Below are positions 1 to 7,138 of a stretch of DNA of 10,300 bases, one piece after another. Numbering within the stretch: position 1 is the first letter of the stretch; every line of letters starts with the position of its first letter. The stretch comes from Bacillota bacterium. GTDB lineage: Bacteria > Bacillota > Clostridia > Christensenellales > CAG-138. The notes under the pieces are model-generated. The model did no database searches. It saw nothing but the letters and a program-made list of their open reading frames with translations, and was not told where the DNA came from. The DNA is taken from NCBI GenBank assembly GCA_023426265.1, contig JAFABA010000030.1, positions 1-10,300 on the forward strand, given 5' to 3'. A program made the position numbers and the translations under genes.

Positions 1-929
1 AGAAAAAGAGAGCAAAAATCGCAATCAAAGAACAGCGTGCGGCGTATCTTTTTTTGATTCCCGCGTTTCTTGGTTTGTCGTTCATTACATATCTGCCTTT
101 ATTGGCCGCTTTCGGCATCAGTTTAACGGACTTGAACGTAGGCCATTTTGTAAAAGGCGGTACGCTGCCACCGGTCAAGTTTGTCGGGCTCGATAATTTT
201 ATTGATATCTTTCAAAGCCCGAGTATTGACTTTCTCAATTCGATTCGGGTAACTGTATATTTCGCGCTGATTGCCGTTGTCGGAAGTATCATTTACTCCA
301 TGACGATAGCGATGCTCTTAAACCGCAAAATTCCTGCCCGCGGATTTTGGCGCGCGATTTTCTATATTCCGTATATCCTGCCCGCCACCGCGGTCATGAT
401 TAGCTGGTGGTTTTTATTAAAGTATGACGGCGGTCTGATCAACTATATCCTTGTAAATTTAGGCTTAGGGAAGTCCTATTTCCTGTCCGCTGCGGATACG
501 GCCATACCGTCACTGGCGCTTATCGCTGTTTGGACAAGCGGCAACCTGATCGTCATATTTTTGGCAGGGCTGCAAAACGTGCCCCGGGTATATCACGAGG
601 CTGCGGAAATAGACGGCGCAAACTCCTGGCAGCGGTTTTGGCACGTTACGATCCCCTGCATGACTCCTATCATCTTCTATAATCTTTTGATGAGCCTTGT
701 CGTCAATCTGCAGGTTGTCGTACCCGCGCTAGCCGTTACAAAAGGCGGGCCGGGAAAATCCACAATGTTTATGACGTATTTGATGTACCAGACAGGGTTT
801 AAAAGCAGAGAATTGGGAAAAGCCGGTGCGATTGCGTTTGTGTTTTTCATAGTGGCCGCGATACTGGCCTTTATATTGTTCGCCACATCTAAAAGCTGGA
901 TATTCAACGAGGGAGGGGATGATAAATAA
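1..929 (+). CDS. CUT1 sugar ABC transporter permease (MalF/UgpA type), 5' partial
   Basis: Membrane subunit of a binding-protein-dependent sugar importer, working as a heterodimer with the next gene. The frame is open to the left edge: the codons before the ATG at 57 read KEQRAAYLFLIPAFLG, the usual cytoplasmic start and first membrane helix of this family. The true start therefore lies upstream of the window, and TTG 54 or any internal start would cut into helix 1. Several hydrophobic helices follow. The cytoplasmic EAA loop that contacts the ATPase is clear near nt 594-650 (HEAAEIDGAN, then a TIP motif). The stop TAA at 927-929 shares one base with the ATG of the next permease (TAATG), so translation is probably coupled. 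The substrate is not readable. CUT1 membership is secure from the EAA loop and the pairing. Confidence 0.93.
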   Translation, partial: KKRAKIAIKEQRAAYLFLIPAFLGLSFITYLPLLAAFGISLTDLNVGHFVKGGTLPPVKFVGLDNFIDIFQSPSIDFLNSIRVTVYFALIAVVGSIIYSMTIAMLLNRKIPARGFWRAIFYIPYILPATAVMISWWFLLKYDGGLINYILVNLGLGKSYFLSAADTAIPSLALIAVWTSGNLIVIFLAGLQNVPRVYHEAAEIDGANSWQRFWHVTIPCMTPIIFYNLLMSLVVNLQVVVPALAVTKGGPGKSTMFMTYLMYQTGFKSRELGKAGAIAFVFFIVAAILAFILFATSKSWIFNEGGDDK

Positions 930-1819
930 TGAGCGAAGCCGTTCATCAAAAAAAGAGAGCATCCGCTAAAAGCTCCTTTAAAAGCAAAAAACGGCGTGAG
1001 AAGATCGCGGATAACCTTTCATTTATTACCCTCATCTTAATCGCCGCCATAGTCATGCTGCCGTTATGGTGGATGGTCCGCTCCTCGCTTATGAAAAGCC
1101 TCGATATCTTCAGATGGCCGCCGCAGTTTTTCCCATCGGAATGGCTGTTTTCCAATTACAATATCAAGACAACTACGTTTGACTTTTGGCGGTATTTAGG
1201 CAATACGCTGCTTATTGTCGTTCCCTGCGTCGTTTTCGGAACGGTCACGGCGGTATTTTGCGGCTATGCGTTTGCGCGGCTGCGCTTTAAAGGCAAGACA
1301 TTTTTATTTGCGCTTTGCGTGGGCTCGATGCTGCTGCCGACTATGGTGACGCTTATTCCGCTCTACATATCATGGGCGAGCCTGGGGCTTACAGATACAT
1401 ACTGGCCGCTGATCCTTCCGTATCTTTGCGGCGGCGGAGCGTTTAATATCTTTCTGATCCGGCAGTTTATCAGGACGCTTCCCAAAGAGCTGGACGAGGC
1501 GGCCGTCATCGACGGAGCCGGCTATATGCGTACGCTGACAAGCATCATTGTTCCCTCTATCCGGCCGGCTATCATCGTTGTGGCGCTTTTAATCTTCATT
1601 ACGACCTGGAACGATCTGCTGCAACAAACAATTTATATTACTTCGCGGGAAAAGTATACGATGGCGGTAGGGCTAACCACTTTCATGGGTTCGTTCAAAA
1701 ACGATTACGCGGGGATGTTTGCGGCTACCTGCCTTTCGTTTTTGCCGGGCGTGATCGTTTATCTCATAGGTCAGCGGTATTTTGTCGAGGGCATCGTGAT
1801 GACCGGCATGAAGAACTGA
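929..1819 (+). CDS. CUT1 sugar ABC transporter permease (MalG/UgpE type)
   Basis: Second membrane subunit of the same importer, 296 aa, the usual length. A basic N-terminus (residues 8-25, rich in K and R) precedes helix 1 at about residues 31-50. The EAA loop is at residues 190-200 (DEAAVIDGAG), followed by the conserved proline region and further helices. The C-terminal FVEGIVMTGMK is the typical ending of the MalG side of CUT1 pairs. The start ATG at 929 overlaps the previous stop by one base and has a purine-rich ribosome site (gggagggg, 911-918) 10 nt upstream. No ATPase gene is present here; many Firmicutes CUT1 systems share a single MsmX-type ATPase encoded elsewhere (family knowledge). 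Confidence 0.95.
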   Translation: MSEAVHQKKRASAKSSFKSKKRREKIADNLSFITLILIAAIVMLPLWWMVRSSLMKSLDIFRWPPQFFPSEWLFSNYNIKTTTFDFWRYLGNTLLIVVPCVVFGTVTAVFCGYAFARLRFKGKTFLFALCVGSMLLPTMVTLIPLYISWASLGLTDTYWPLILPYLCGGGAFNIFLIRQFIRTLPKELDEAAVIDGAGYMRTLTSIIVPSIRPAIIVVALLIFITTWNDLLQQTIYITSREKYTMAVGLTTFMGSFKNDYAGMFAATCLSFLPGVIVYLIGQRYFVEGIVMTGMKN

Positions 1820-1820
1820 T

Positions 1821-2555
1821 ATGGAAGAGAAGCTGAGCGGCGTTTGGGCGCTGATAAAAAAGAGAAGGGTTGCCCCGGGCAAGGGTGTGACAGAGCCCGT
1901 GCCCGTGCAGGGAATACGGCGTTTTGTATTCCTGCTGCTGACGCACCCCTGGAAGCTTGTGACGCTCAACCTGTTGTTTCTTGCCTTCTGCATTCCTATA
2001 CTGACGATACCGGCGGCGCTTTGCGGTATGAACAGGGTGCTGATCGAACTGGTACGCGAGGGCCGCTGCTTTCTGTGGAGCGACTTTATCGGGGAGTTCA
2101 AGGCGGAGCTTTTCAAAAGCCTGCCATTTGGGCTTTTATGCGTTTTTCTTCTGTTTGACAGCTGGTATCTATTCAGCGTATCCGCAGGCGGGAACGGCAT
2201 AAATATGCTGACGTTAGCGATGGGCTTTTTCTTCCTTGGCTTTGGGACGCTGTTTTGCGGTTATGCGTTTGTTCTGCTCGCAGCACTTCCGCTCAGGAAC
2301 AGGGATATTTCAAAAAACACGCTGATACTTATGGCAACCGAGTGGAAGACGAACCTCACGCTTTTGGGTTCCGCGCTTGTCATGGCGGTAATTATCACCG
2401 CGTTGTTTCCGTACACCGCTATGCTTCTGCTGCTGATCTGGTTCTCGCTCTCACAGATGATCGTTTGCACTGCGGTGAACGTGCCGCTGCAAGAGCGCAT
2501 AGTAGCCCCCTATGAAGAGATGCGCAGTCAGAAAGCGCAACCGGGACAACATTAA
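1821..2555 (+). CDS. DUF624 (YesL-like) integral membrane protein
   Basis: Protein of 244 aa with about five hydrophobic segments (near residues 34-66, 98-120, 132-155, 172-200 and 195-215). The DUF624 hallmarks are visible: an IPILTIPAAL segment at residues 59-68, then a cytoplasmic WSDF...FK stretch at 86-94 just before the next helix. Members of this family often sit in operons with CUT1 sugar transporters (yesL beside yesPQ in Bacillus), which matches its place one base after the second permease stop. Their molecular role is not established; a helper role in transport is inference. No strong ribosome site precedes ATG 1821, so translation probably depends on coupling. This is the last gene of the first operon. 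Confidence 0.85.
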   Translation: MEEKLSGVWALIKKRRVAPGKGVTEPVPVQGIRRFVFLLLTHPWKLVTLNLLFLAFCIPILTIPAALCGMNRVLIELVREGRCFLWSDFIGEFKAELFKSLPFGLLCVFLLFDSWYLFSVSAGGNGINMLTLAMGFFFLGFGTLFCGYAFVLLAALPLRNRDISKNTLILMATEWKTNLTLLGSALVMAVIITALFPYTAMLLLLIWFSLSQMIVCTAVNVPLQERIVAPYEEMRSQKAQPGQH

Positions 2556-2565
2556 TTTTAAAAAC

Positions 2566-2645
2566 GATCGGTTTGGAGAGACCGCCAAAAACATAGCGGG
2601 CGGTTCCAAGATTGCCATATGATGAGCAGTGGCGGCGTTTTTGTT
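2566..2645. terminator. Possible bidirectional terminator between converging genes
   Basis: The 109-bp gap between two converging genes holds several short inverted repeats: CGGTTT/AGACCG (about 2566-2581 on plus), which on the minus strand is followed a few bases later by TTTTT; ACCGCC (2581-2586)/GGCGGT (2599-2604); and CAAAAAC (2586-2592)/GTTTTTG (2637-2643). A T-rich run after GGCGGC at 2638-2645 would suit plus-strand termination. Placement fits a shared terminator, but the stems are short and compete with each other, so the exact hairpin is uncertain. Confidence 0.4.
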
Positions 2646-2664
2646 TAAAGTATTTTCGTATTTA

Positions 2665-4128
2665 TCAAATCCGTTGCACTCCAAGCATCGCGTCATATAA
2701 AGCAAGAAACTGACGGTGCTTGCGCGGGTATTGCGTGGTTGAGGACGGCAAGAAGCGTTGCTCCATCCTTACCACGGCCGCCGCTGCGTCATCGTAGGAT
2801 TCATATATGCCGGCGGCAACGGCGCCGATCATGGCTGCGCCAAGGCAGGCGGCCTCCTTCTCTAAGGGGATATATACGGGAATACCGGTGATATCCGCCT
2901 GCATCTGGCACCATATGGAGGATTTTGCGCCGCCGCCGGTTGCGATAATGCGTTCAATCGGCGTGCCGCTTGCAGTGATGTGGTCACAATTTTTCTTCAG
3001 CAGGTGTGCAACGCCTTCCATAACGGCCAATGCCAGGTCAAATACATCATGTTTGCTGCGCAAGCCGAAAAAAACGCCGCACGCGTCGCGGTCGAATTCC
3101 GGTGCATTTGTACCGACGATATATGGCAGAAATATGATCTCGCTTGGCGCGCGTCCAACAAGCGCAGTATTCAGGTCACCGTAAGAGACATTTGCCATGC
3201 AGGTTTGCTTGAACCACTCCAAACTGATTCCGCCGCTCTCCGCCACCGGCAACATCACATAAGAGTTTGGAAGGAACCCGTAATGCATCGGAATGCCGGT
3301 ATCCTGCCTGACAGGCATGGCGGCTATGGTGGACAGCCCCATAACCGTACCGGTAGACAGACTCACGCCCCCCACATGCACGTTGCCCGTTCCGACCATA
3401 CCCGCAAAATGATCCAGCGTGCCAATATTAACCGTTGTCCCTTCCCAAATTCCGATCGCTGCGGCGACATCCCTCTTCAACCTGCCGGCCGAAGTGCATG
3501 GCTCGGCAAGCGGCGGCATCTGGGTTTCCCTGACGCCGATGAAATCCAGCATCTCAGCCCAGTATCGCTTGGCATAGATATCAAAATAGAAGGTAAACGT
3601 TGCAATCGAGCAGTCGGCAAGCAAGTTACCTGTCAAACGGTAAACCACAAAGTCTTTGAGCAGCACATAATGGGCGGCTGCGGAATAGATTTCCGGACGG
3701 TGGCGCCTTAACCAAAGGATCTTTGTTGCCGGCCAGGTTGGCAGTACGGCCGGCTGCCCGGTATGCGCATAGCAGGCCGCAGCGGAGAAACGCTTCTCCA
3801 ATAGCTCGCATTCCTCCTGTGAGCGCTCGTCCATCCAGCTAATGGCGTTCATCAGCGGGTTGCCATTGCTGTCAAGTACGACAATGGATTCGGCTTGGCC
3901 GGTGAAAGTAATGCTGCTTATTTTGCGCGCGTCTGCGGCGCTTGATGTGATGAGCCTATGCAGGATGCCGATCAACGCGCTGGCATATGCGTCCGCGTCA
4001 AATTCTACAGATCCGTTTTCCCGCACGTAGGACACCGCCGCACTTTCCATGTGTAAACAGCTGAAAGCTCCGTCATACAGGGCGGCTTTGATATTCGTGC
4101 TGCCAAGATCAACCCCAATAAACAACAT
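2665..4128 (-). CDS. FGGY-family carbohydrate kinase (xylulokinase-like)
   Basis: Cytoplasmic ATP-dependent sugar kinase with the two-domain actin-like fold; about 487 aa, normal for the family. Visible from the N-terminus: phosphate-1 motif GVDLGSTNIKA; TFTGQAE and ISWMDERSQEE in the substrate domain; GTLDHFAGMVGTG, whose Asp (about residue 239) is the expected catalytic base; a SLSTGT stretch for ATP phosphate; and the C-terminal ATGGGAKSSIWCQ and KEAACLGAA adenosine motifs. The start is chosen as ATG 4128 because GGGGG (4134-4138) lies 5 nt before it. A GTG at 4134 overlaps the MFS stop (GTGA) and would add two residues, but it has no good ribosome site. Last gene of the minus operon. Xylulokinase is the nearest label by pattern; the true substrate (ketose or polyol) is unknown. 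Confidence 0.92.
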   Translation of the reverse strand: MLFIGVDLGSTNIKAALYDGAFSCLHMESAAVSYVRENGSVEFDADAYASALIGILHRLITSSAADARKISSITFTGQAESIVVLDSNGNPLMNAISWMDERSQEECELLEKRFSAAACYAHTGQPAVLPTWPATKILWLRRHRPEIYSAAAHYVLLKDFVVYRLTGNLLADCSIATFTFYFDIYAKRYWAEMLDFIGVRETQMPPLAEPCTSAGRLKRDVAAAIGIWEGTTVNIGTLDHFAGMVGTGNVHVGGVSLSTGTVMGLSTIAAMPVRQDTGIPMHYGFLPNSYVMLPVAESGGISLEWFKQTCMANVSYGDLNTALVGRAPSEIIFLPYIVGTNAPEFDRDACGVFFGLRSKHDVFDLALAVMEGVAHLLKKNCDHITASGTPIERIIATGGGAKSSIWCQMQADITGIPVYIPLEKEAACLGAAMIGAVAAGIYESYDDAAAAVVRMEQRFLPSSTTQYPRKHRQFLALYDAMLGVQRI

Positions 4129-4130
4129 AT

Positions 4131-5312
4131 TCACCCCCGTGCGTTACGCTTCATTTTACGGTATACGGTATAAGCCAGAAGACATGCTGCCAGCGCTGTT
4201 ACCGACAGCATGGCAAATGCAAAACGAATATCCAATCTGCCGGAAAGAAACCCCATGAGAGATGGGAACACCATTCCGCCAAGGCCGCATCCGGCGCTCA
4301 TCAATCCAATTGCACTGCCTGTGTGTTGTGGGAACTCTTTTGCGGCAAGATCAACCAGAAGCGACCATATAGGCCCAAATGCAAAACCTATCAGTCCGCA
4401 AAGAACAAGCGACAGATAGGGGAGCCCGGATACGGCAAGAATGGAAAAAAGCAGGAACGACGCACCGAAGCCGATCAGGAGCGTTTTTTGCGAAGAAATG
4501 GGGGAGAAAGAACATACAAACCTTGATAGCGCCATGCAAAGCCAATAGGCGGAGATGGCATAGGCGCCCAGGCGGTCACTGGATAATTTTAAAGCAAACA
4601 GCGATTCGGTAAAATACCCGATCCCGCATTCCAAGCCAACATAGAGCAGAATTGAAAAGAATAATAGGGAGAAGATTGCCGATTTGAAAAACGCGTACAT
4701 CGGTATGTGTCTTTCCATATATGCCTTTGAGGTGGATTTTCCGAATTGGATGAAGCAAAAGGGCAGAAGCAGCATTGCGTATCCAATACCACAGATAAAA
4801 AATACCCCGCGCCAGTTCCAGGAAAATGATTCGATGCACCATTGTATGAGGATTGGGCTAATGACAGCGCCAAAACTGAGCAAAGATTGTGAAAGATTGA
4901 TATATTTCGCACTCTTTTCAGGAAACTCATCGGCCAAGGCGGCGGTCCCAATGCATTCGCACATGCAGTAGCCAATGCCGATCAGGAAAACACCGGCAAT
5001 AAATATCCACGTGCCGCTTGCCATTGCAGCCAGCGCGCAGCCAAGGATAAACGTAAGCATAAATACGAACAATGTATGTTTTTTACCGACGCGGTCGGAA
5101 AGCTTGCCGAAAAGAATCGGAGCAAGAACAAGGCCTACGTTCTGCATCGCAACCAGGAGACCAGACCCCAGAGGCGTCATGGAAAACTCGTTTGAAACGT
5201 TGCGCAGAACCAATTGATAACCGCCCATCTCAAACCCGATAAAAAACAGAAGACCTGAGACGACGGGTAACAAAACCGGAATGCTACGGTTTCGCAAAAT
5301 GGACTTCGACAC
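4131..5312 (-). CDS. MFS transporter, probable sugar/polyol or organic solute carrier
   Basis: Major facilitator superfamily carrier, up to 393 aa with about 12 hydrophobic segments, consistent with one full MFS unit. The signature loop between helices 2 and 3 is present as GKLSDRVGKK (residues 69-78). The second half carries the matching GFAFGPIWSLLVDLAAKEFP region and a glycine-rich helix (GLMSAGCGLGGMVFP). The listed start is a GTG at 5312 lying 29 bp inside the regulator gene. An in-frame TTG at 5297 has a better-placed AAGGTG upstream, so the protein may be five residues shorter. Its position between a DeoR regulator and a sugar kinase suggests uptake (or efflux) of the locus substrate, which is inference. 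Confidence 0.88.
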   Translation of the reverse strand: MSKSILRNRSIPVLLPVVSGLLFFIGFEMGGYQLVLRNVSNEFSMTPLGSGLLVAMQNVGLVLAPILFGKLSDRVGKKHTLFVFMLTFILGCALAAMASGTWIFIAGVFLIGIGYCMCECIGTAALADEFPEKSAKYINLSQSLLSFGAVISPILIQWCIESFSWNWRGVFFICGIGYAMLLLPFCFIQFGKSTSKAYMERHIPMYAFFKSAIFSLLFFSILLYVGLECGIGYFTESLFALKLSSDRLGAYAISAYWLCMALSRFVCSFSPISSQKTLLIGFGASFLLFSILAVSGLPYLSLVLCGLIGFAFGPIWSLLVDLAAKEFPQHTGSAIGLMSAGCGLGGMVFPSLMGFLSGRLDIRFAFAMLSVTALAACLLAYTVYRKMKRNARG

Positions 5313-6063
5313 CTTTTTCTGTGATCCTTTCCGTCAGCGCACGGTCGGCTTTCCGGTCTGTAATCCAGCAGACAACGTCGCTTAAATCCGAAACGTATGA
5401 GAAGCTTTCATGGTTAAGCTTGGTGCTGTCCGCCACGACCAGCGTCCGCTGAGCGCGTTCCATCATGATACGGTCAATCGCGCTTTCCTCCACATGATAG
5501 GTCGTTAATCCCGATTCGGGTGAAACGCCGTCGATAGAGAGGATGGCGTAATCGGCCCTAAAACGCGATAGCTGTTCGCGGGCGGCTTCACCATAAGTGA
5601 AGGAATACTGCGCGTTGATTTTCCCTCCGAGCAGAATTACCCGAAACGTAGGCATATCCCCCAGTTCCATGGCAACGGAAATAGAATTGGTGACCACATT
5701 CAAATTTTTGCGCTTTTTCAATTCAATTGCAGTGAAGTAGGTGGTGGTGCCCGAATTGATAAACAGCGTGTTGCCGTCCCGTACCATGCCCGCGGCATAC
5801 GCTGCGATCGCTTTCTTCAGGTCCATATTCTCTTGCTTGCGCTGTTGAAAATCCATATTGTAATAATTTTTCGTGGTCTGGATGGCGCCACCCGGTGTTC
5901 GTTCCAGGTAACCGTCCTGCTCCAGCGCATCGAGGTCACTGCGTATAGTCACGGCAGTGGCGCCAAGCTGTTCGCTCAACTGAGATACGCGCACCTGTCC
6001 GTCACGTCGGAGCAGCTCCAGTATTTTTTTTCTGCGAGTGTCGATTTTCAGTTCTACGGACAT
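5284..6063 (-). CDS. DeoR-family transcriptional regulator
   Basis: Sugar-phosphate-responsive repressor, 259 aa, the usual DeoR length. The N-terminal winged helix-turn-helix spans about residues 9-60, with VSQLSEQLGATAVTIRSDLD as helix-turn-helix and YLERTPGGA as the wing. The C-terminal sensor domain has the sugar-phosphate-binding marks NSGTTT (103-108), VVTNS (123-127), LLGGK (144-148) and ADSTK (211-215). ATG 6063 has a ribosome site GAGGGAG nine bases upstream. The 3' end overlaps the MFS gene by 29 bp, so the two are co-expressed. DeoR proteins usually repress their own operon and release DNA when a phosphorylated intermediate appears; that this one controls the divergent promoters near 7020-7110 is inference. 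Confidence 0.94.
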   Translation of the reverse strand: MSVELKIDTRRKKILELLRRDGQVRVSQLSEQLGATAVTIRSDLDALEQDGYLERTPGGAIQTTKNYYNMDFQQRKQENMDLKKAIAAYAAGMVRDGNTLFINSGTTTYFTAIELKKRKNLNVVTNSISVAMELGDMPTFRVILLGGKINAQYSFTYGEAAREQLSRFRADYAILSIDGVSPESGLTTYHVEESAIDRIMMERAQRTLVVADSTKLNHESFSYVSDLSDVVCWITDRKADRALTERITEKGVEVHFAKP

Positions 6064-6074
6064 TGGATGATACT

Positions 6075-6101
6075 CCCTCTAAAAGTGATAGCATCATTAT
6101 A
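6075..6101 (-). promoter_or_regulatory. Candidate internal promoter for the deoR-MFS-kinase genes
   Basis: On the minus strand a perfect TATAAT lies at 6101-6096, touching the stop codon of the SIS gene and about 33 bp before the regulator's ATG. No convincing -35 box sits 16-18 bp upstream, so activity is uncertain. Just downstream, TGATagcATCA (plus 6086-6096) is a small inverted repeat that could serve as an operator for the regulator itself. Confidence 0.4.
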
Positions 6102-6719
6102 TCATTTCTTATTATCGGAAGAAGCCCCATGATTCAGGCGTTCGCCAACAGCGCCGCCCGGATGGATTATTGCAAATTGTTCATTGCGGAATCCCGTAGT
6201 TTCGATCAGCGCCGCCTGCAGTGCGTCAAACAATACGGACAGTACGGTGAAACTCGTCGTGCCCTGGCTGTTGTAACGGTCGGTTTCCCGGGTGACTGAC
6301 ATCTGCAGCACGATATCCGCGCCTTTTGCCAAAGGCGATGTGAGATTTTCCGTGACAGAAATGACCGTTACACCCTTCCCTGCGCAAATGTTAAGAATGG
6401 GCAGCAGCTCTGTGGTCTTTCCGCCGCGCGACGCCAAGAGTATGACGTCACCTCTTTGAAGATAACCCATTGCGCCATGGACGGCTTCCGCTGGAGAAAT
6501 AAAGCGCGCCGGGCGCTCAATGCAGCACATCAGGTGAGCGAAATGCTGGCACGCAATGCCTGAATGCCCGCATCCGCTTGCAGCAATGCGCGGCGCCTGC
6601 GCGAGCGCGTCCACCGCGCGCATAAACGATTCCTTACATAAAGCGGTAAACGCATGCATAATCGCATCCGCTTCAATTGCATAGGAGGAAGCCGCAGCTT
6701 CCCATATCTTTAATTCCAT
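6102..6719 (-). CDS. SIS-domain phosphosugar isomerase (KpsF/GutQ-like, no CBS domains)
   Basis: Single SIS-domain protein of 205 aa, likely acting on a sugar phosphate. It resembles the SIS half of arabinose-5-phosphate isomerases: SGCGHSGIA at residues 48-56, SPAEAVHGAMG at 75-85, an LLASRGGKTTEL loop at 94-105 and HPGGAVGERL at 186-195. The C-terminal CBS pair of KpsF/GutQ is absent. The usual SNSGET phosphate loop reads SRGGKT here. The start is ATG 6719, with GGAGGG (6731-6736) 11 nt upstream. The frame stays open upstream to 6893, but that extra stretch is epimerase-relic sequence in a different gene's frame. Isomerisation between ketose and aldose phosphate is the likely role; the substrate is unknown. 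A 38-bp gap leads to the regulator gene. Confidence 0.85.
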   Translation of the reverse strand: MELKIWEAAASSYAIEADAIMHAFTALCKESFMRAVDALAQAPRIAASGCGHSGIACQHFAHLMCCIERPARFISPAEAVHGAMGYLQRGDVILLASRGGKTTELLPILNICAGKGVTVISVTENLTSPLAKGADIVLQMSVTRETDRYNSQGTTSFTVLSVLFDALQAALIETTGFRNEQFAIIHPGGAVGERLNHGASSDNKK

Positions 6720-6746
6720 AGTGGTCGGTTCCCTCCATTTCGCAGC

Positions 6747-6998
6747 GATTGCACTCGCACCCGCATCAAGAAACGCATGCGCATATCGAGCCGGATGCTC
6801 GATCATCAGGTGCACGTCAAAGTACGGCCGACCTGTCGGCTGGATGCTGCGACCATATTCGGCCCAAAAGAAAGGTTCGGTACAAAGCCCCATCCATTAC
6901 ATCGATATGAAGGCGCTCGGCACCCGCATCCTCGATGGAACGGTCTCTTCTCAGTCTACCAATTTTCACAGCAATCGTGATGGCGCAATACTCGGCAT
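6747..6998 (-). pseudogene. Decayed N-terminal remnant of ribulose-phosphate 3-epimerase (Rpe family)
   Basis: Pieces of the Rpe N-terminus appear in order but in shifting frames. MPSIAPSRLL starts at ATG 6998 behind a ribosome site (caggag, 7009-7014). GRLRRDRSIEDAGAERLHID and VMDG follow in a second frame, FVPNLSFGPNMVA in a third, and RPYFDVHLMIEHPARYAHAF then DAGASAI in a fourth segment that returns to the first frame. Compared with the family, each shift fits a small deletion: about 4 nt after SLL (in place of SADF), 1 nt at DG(H)F and 1 nt after NMVA. A stop (TGA) follows the tenth codon. The last two thirds of the roughly 220-residue enzyme, including the C-terminal phosphate-binding region, are missing, and the SIS gene follows directly. 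It is first in the minus operon, so it is probably still transcribed. Confidence 0.85.
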
Positions 6999-7024
6999 TT
7001 CGCTTCATCTCCTGTGCTGATAAC

Positions 7025-7053
7025 AGTATAATAATTATCTAAATGAAAAGCAA
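7025..7053 (-). promoter_or_regulatory. Promoter of the minus-strand catabolic operon
   Basis: On the minus strand, TTGCTT (7053-7048) is followed after exactly 17 bp by TATACT (7030-7025), a good vegetative sigma-factor promoter. It lies about 10 bp before the ribosome site of the epimerase relic and would transcribe relic, SIS, deoR, MFS and kinase genes. Confidence 0.7.
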
Positions 7054-7066
7054 TAAATTAATTTAT
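7053..7066. promoter_or_regulatory. 14-bp perfect palindrome at the divergent promoters
   Basis: ATAAATTAATTTAT reads the same on both strands. It sits against the -35 box of the minus promoter and upstream of the plus promoter, a typical operator position. The low complexity of the AT-rich region lowers certainty. Confidence 0.4.
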
Positions 7067-7069
7067 AGA

Positions 7070-7101
7070 AAATATTATTGACTTATTGGATAATAATATT
7101 T
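7070..7101. promoter_or_regulatory. Inverted repeat with 10-bp perfect arms over the plus promoter
   Basis: AAATATTATT (7070-7079) and AATAATATTT (7092-7101) are exact reverse complements separated by 12 bp. The repeat covers the -35 box and the spacer of the plus promoter, so a bound repressor would block RNA polymerase. The DeoR regulator of the locus is the obvious candidate binder (inference). Confidence 0.5.
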
Positions 7102-7106
7102 ACACT
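7078..7106 (+). promoter_or_regulatory. Promoter of the TIM-yjbQ operon
   Basis: TTGACT (7078-7083), a 17-bp spacer, then TACACT (7101-7106), which keeps the key T-A-x-A-x-T bases. It lies 33 bp before the ATG at 7139, whose ribosome site AAGGAG is at 7125-7130. Confidence 0.65.
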
Positions 7107-7138
7107 GTATTTGCCAGTTTCCATAAGGAGAAAAACAA

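Noticed and set aside
1673..2200. A 175-codon minus-strand frame across the permease/DUF624 junction.
   Set aside because: It is low in recognisable structure and antisense to two convincing membrane-protein genes.
2980..3711. A 243-codon plus-strand frame opposite the kinase gene.
   Set aside because: It has no family motifs or ribosome site and lies wholly within a well-supported FGGY kinase on the other strand.
6966..6998. Ten-codon frame MPSIAPSRLL before the SIS gene, read as a regulatory leader peptide.
   Set aside because: It matches the N-terminus of Rpe, and further Rpe motifs follow in other frames, so gene decay explains it better.
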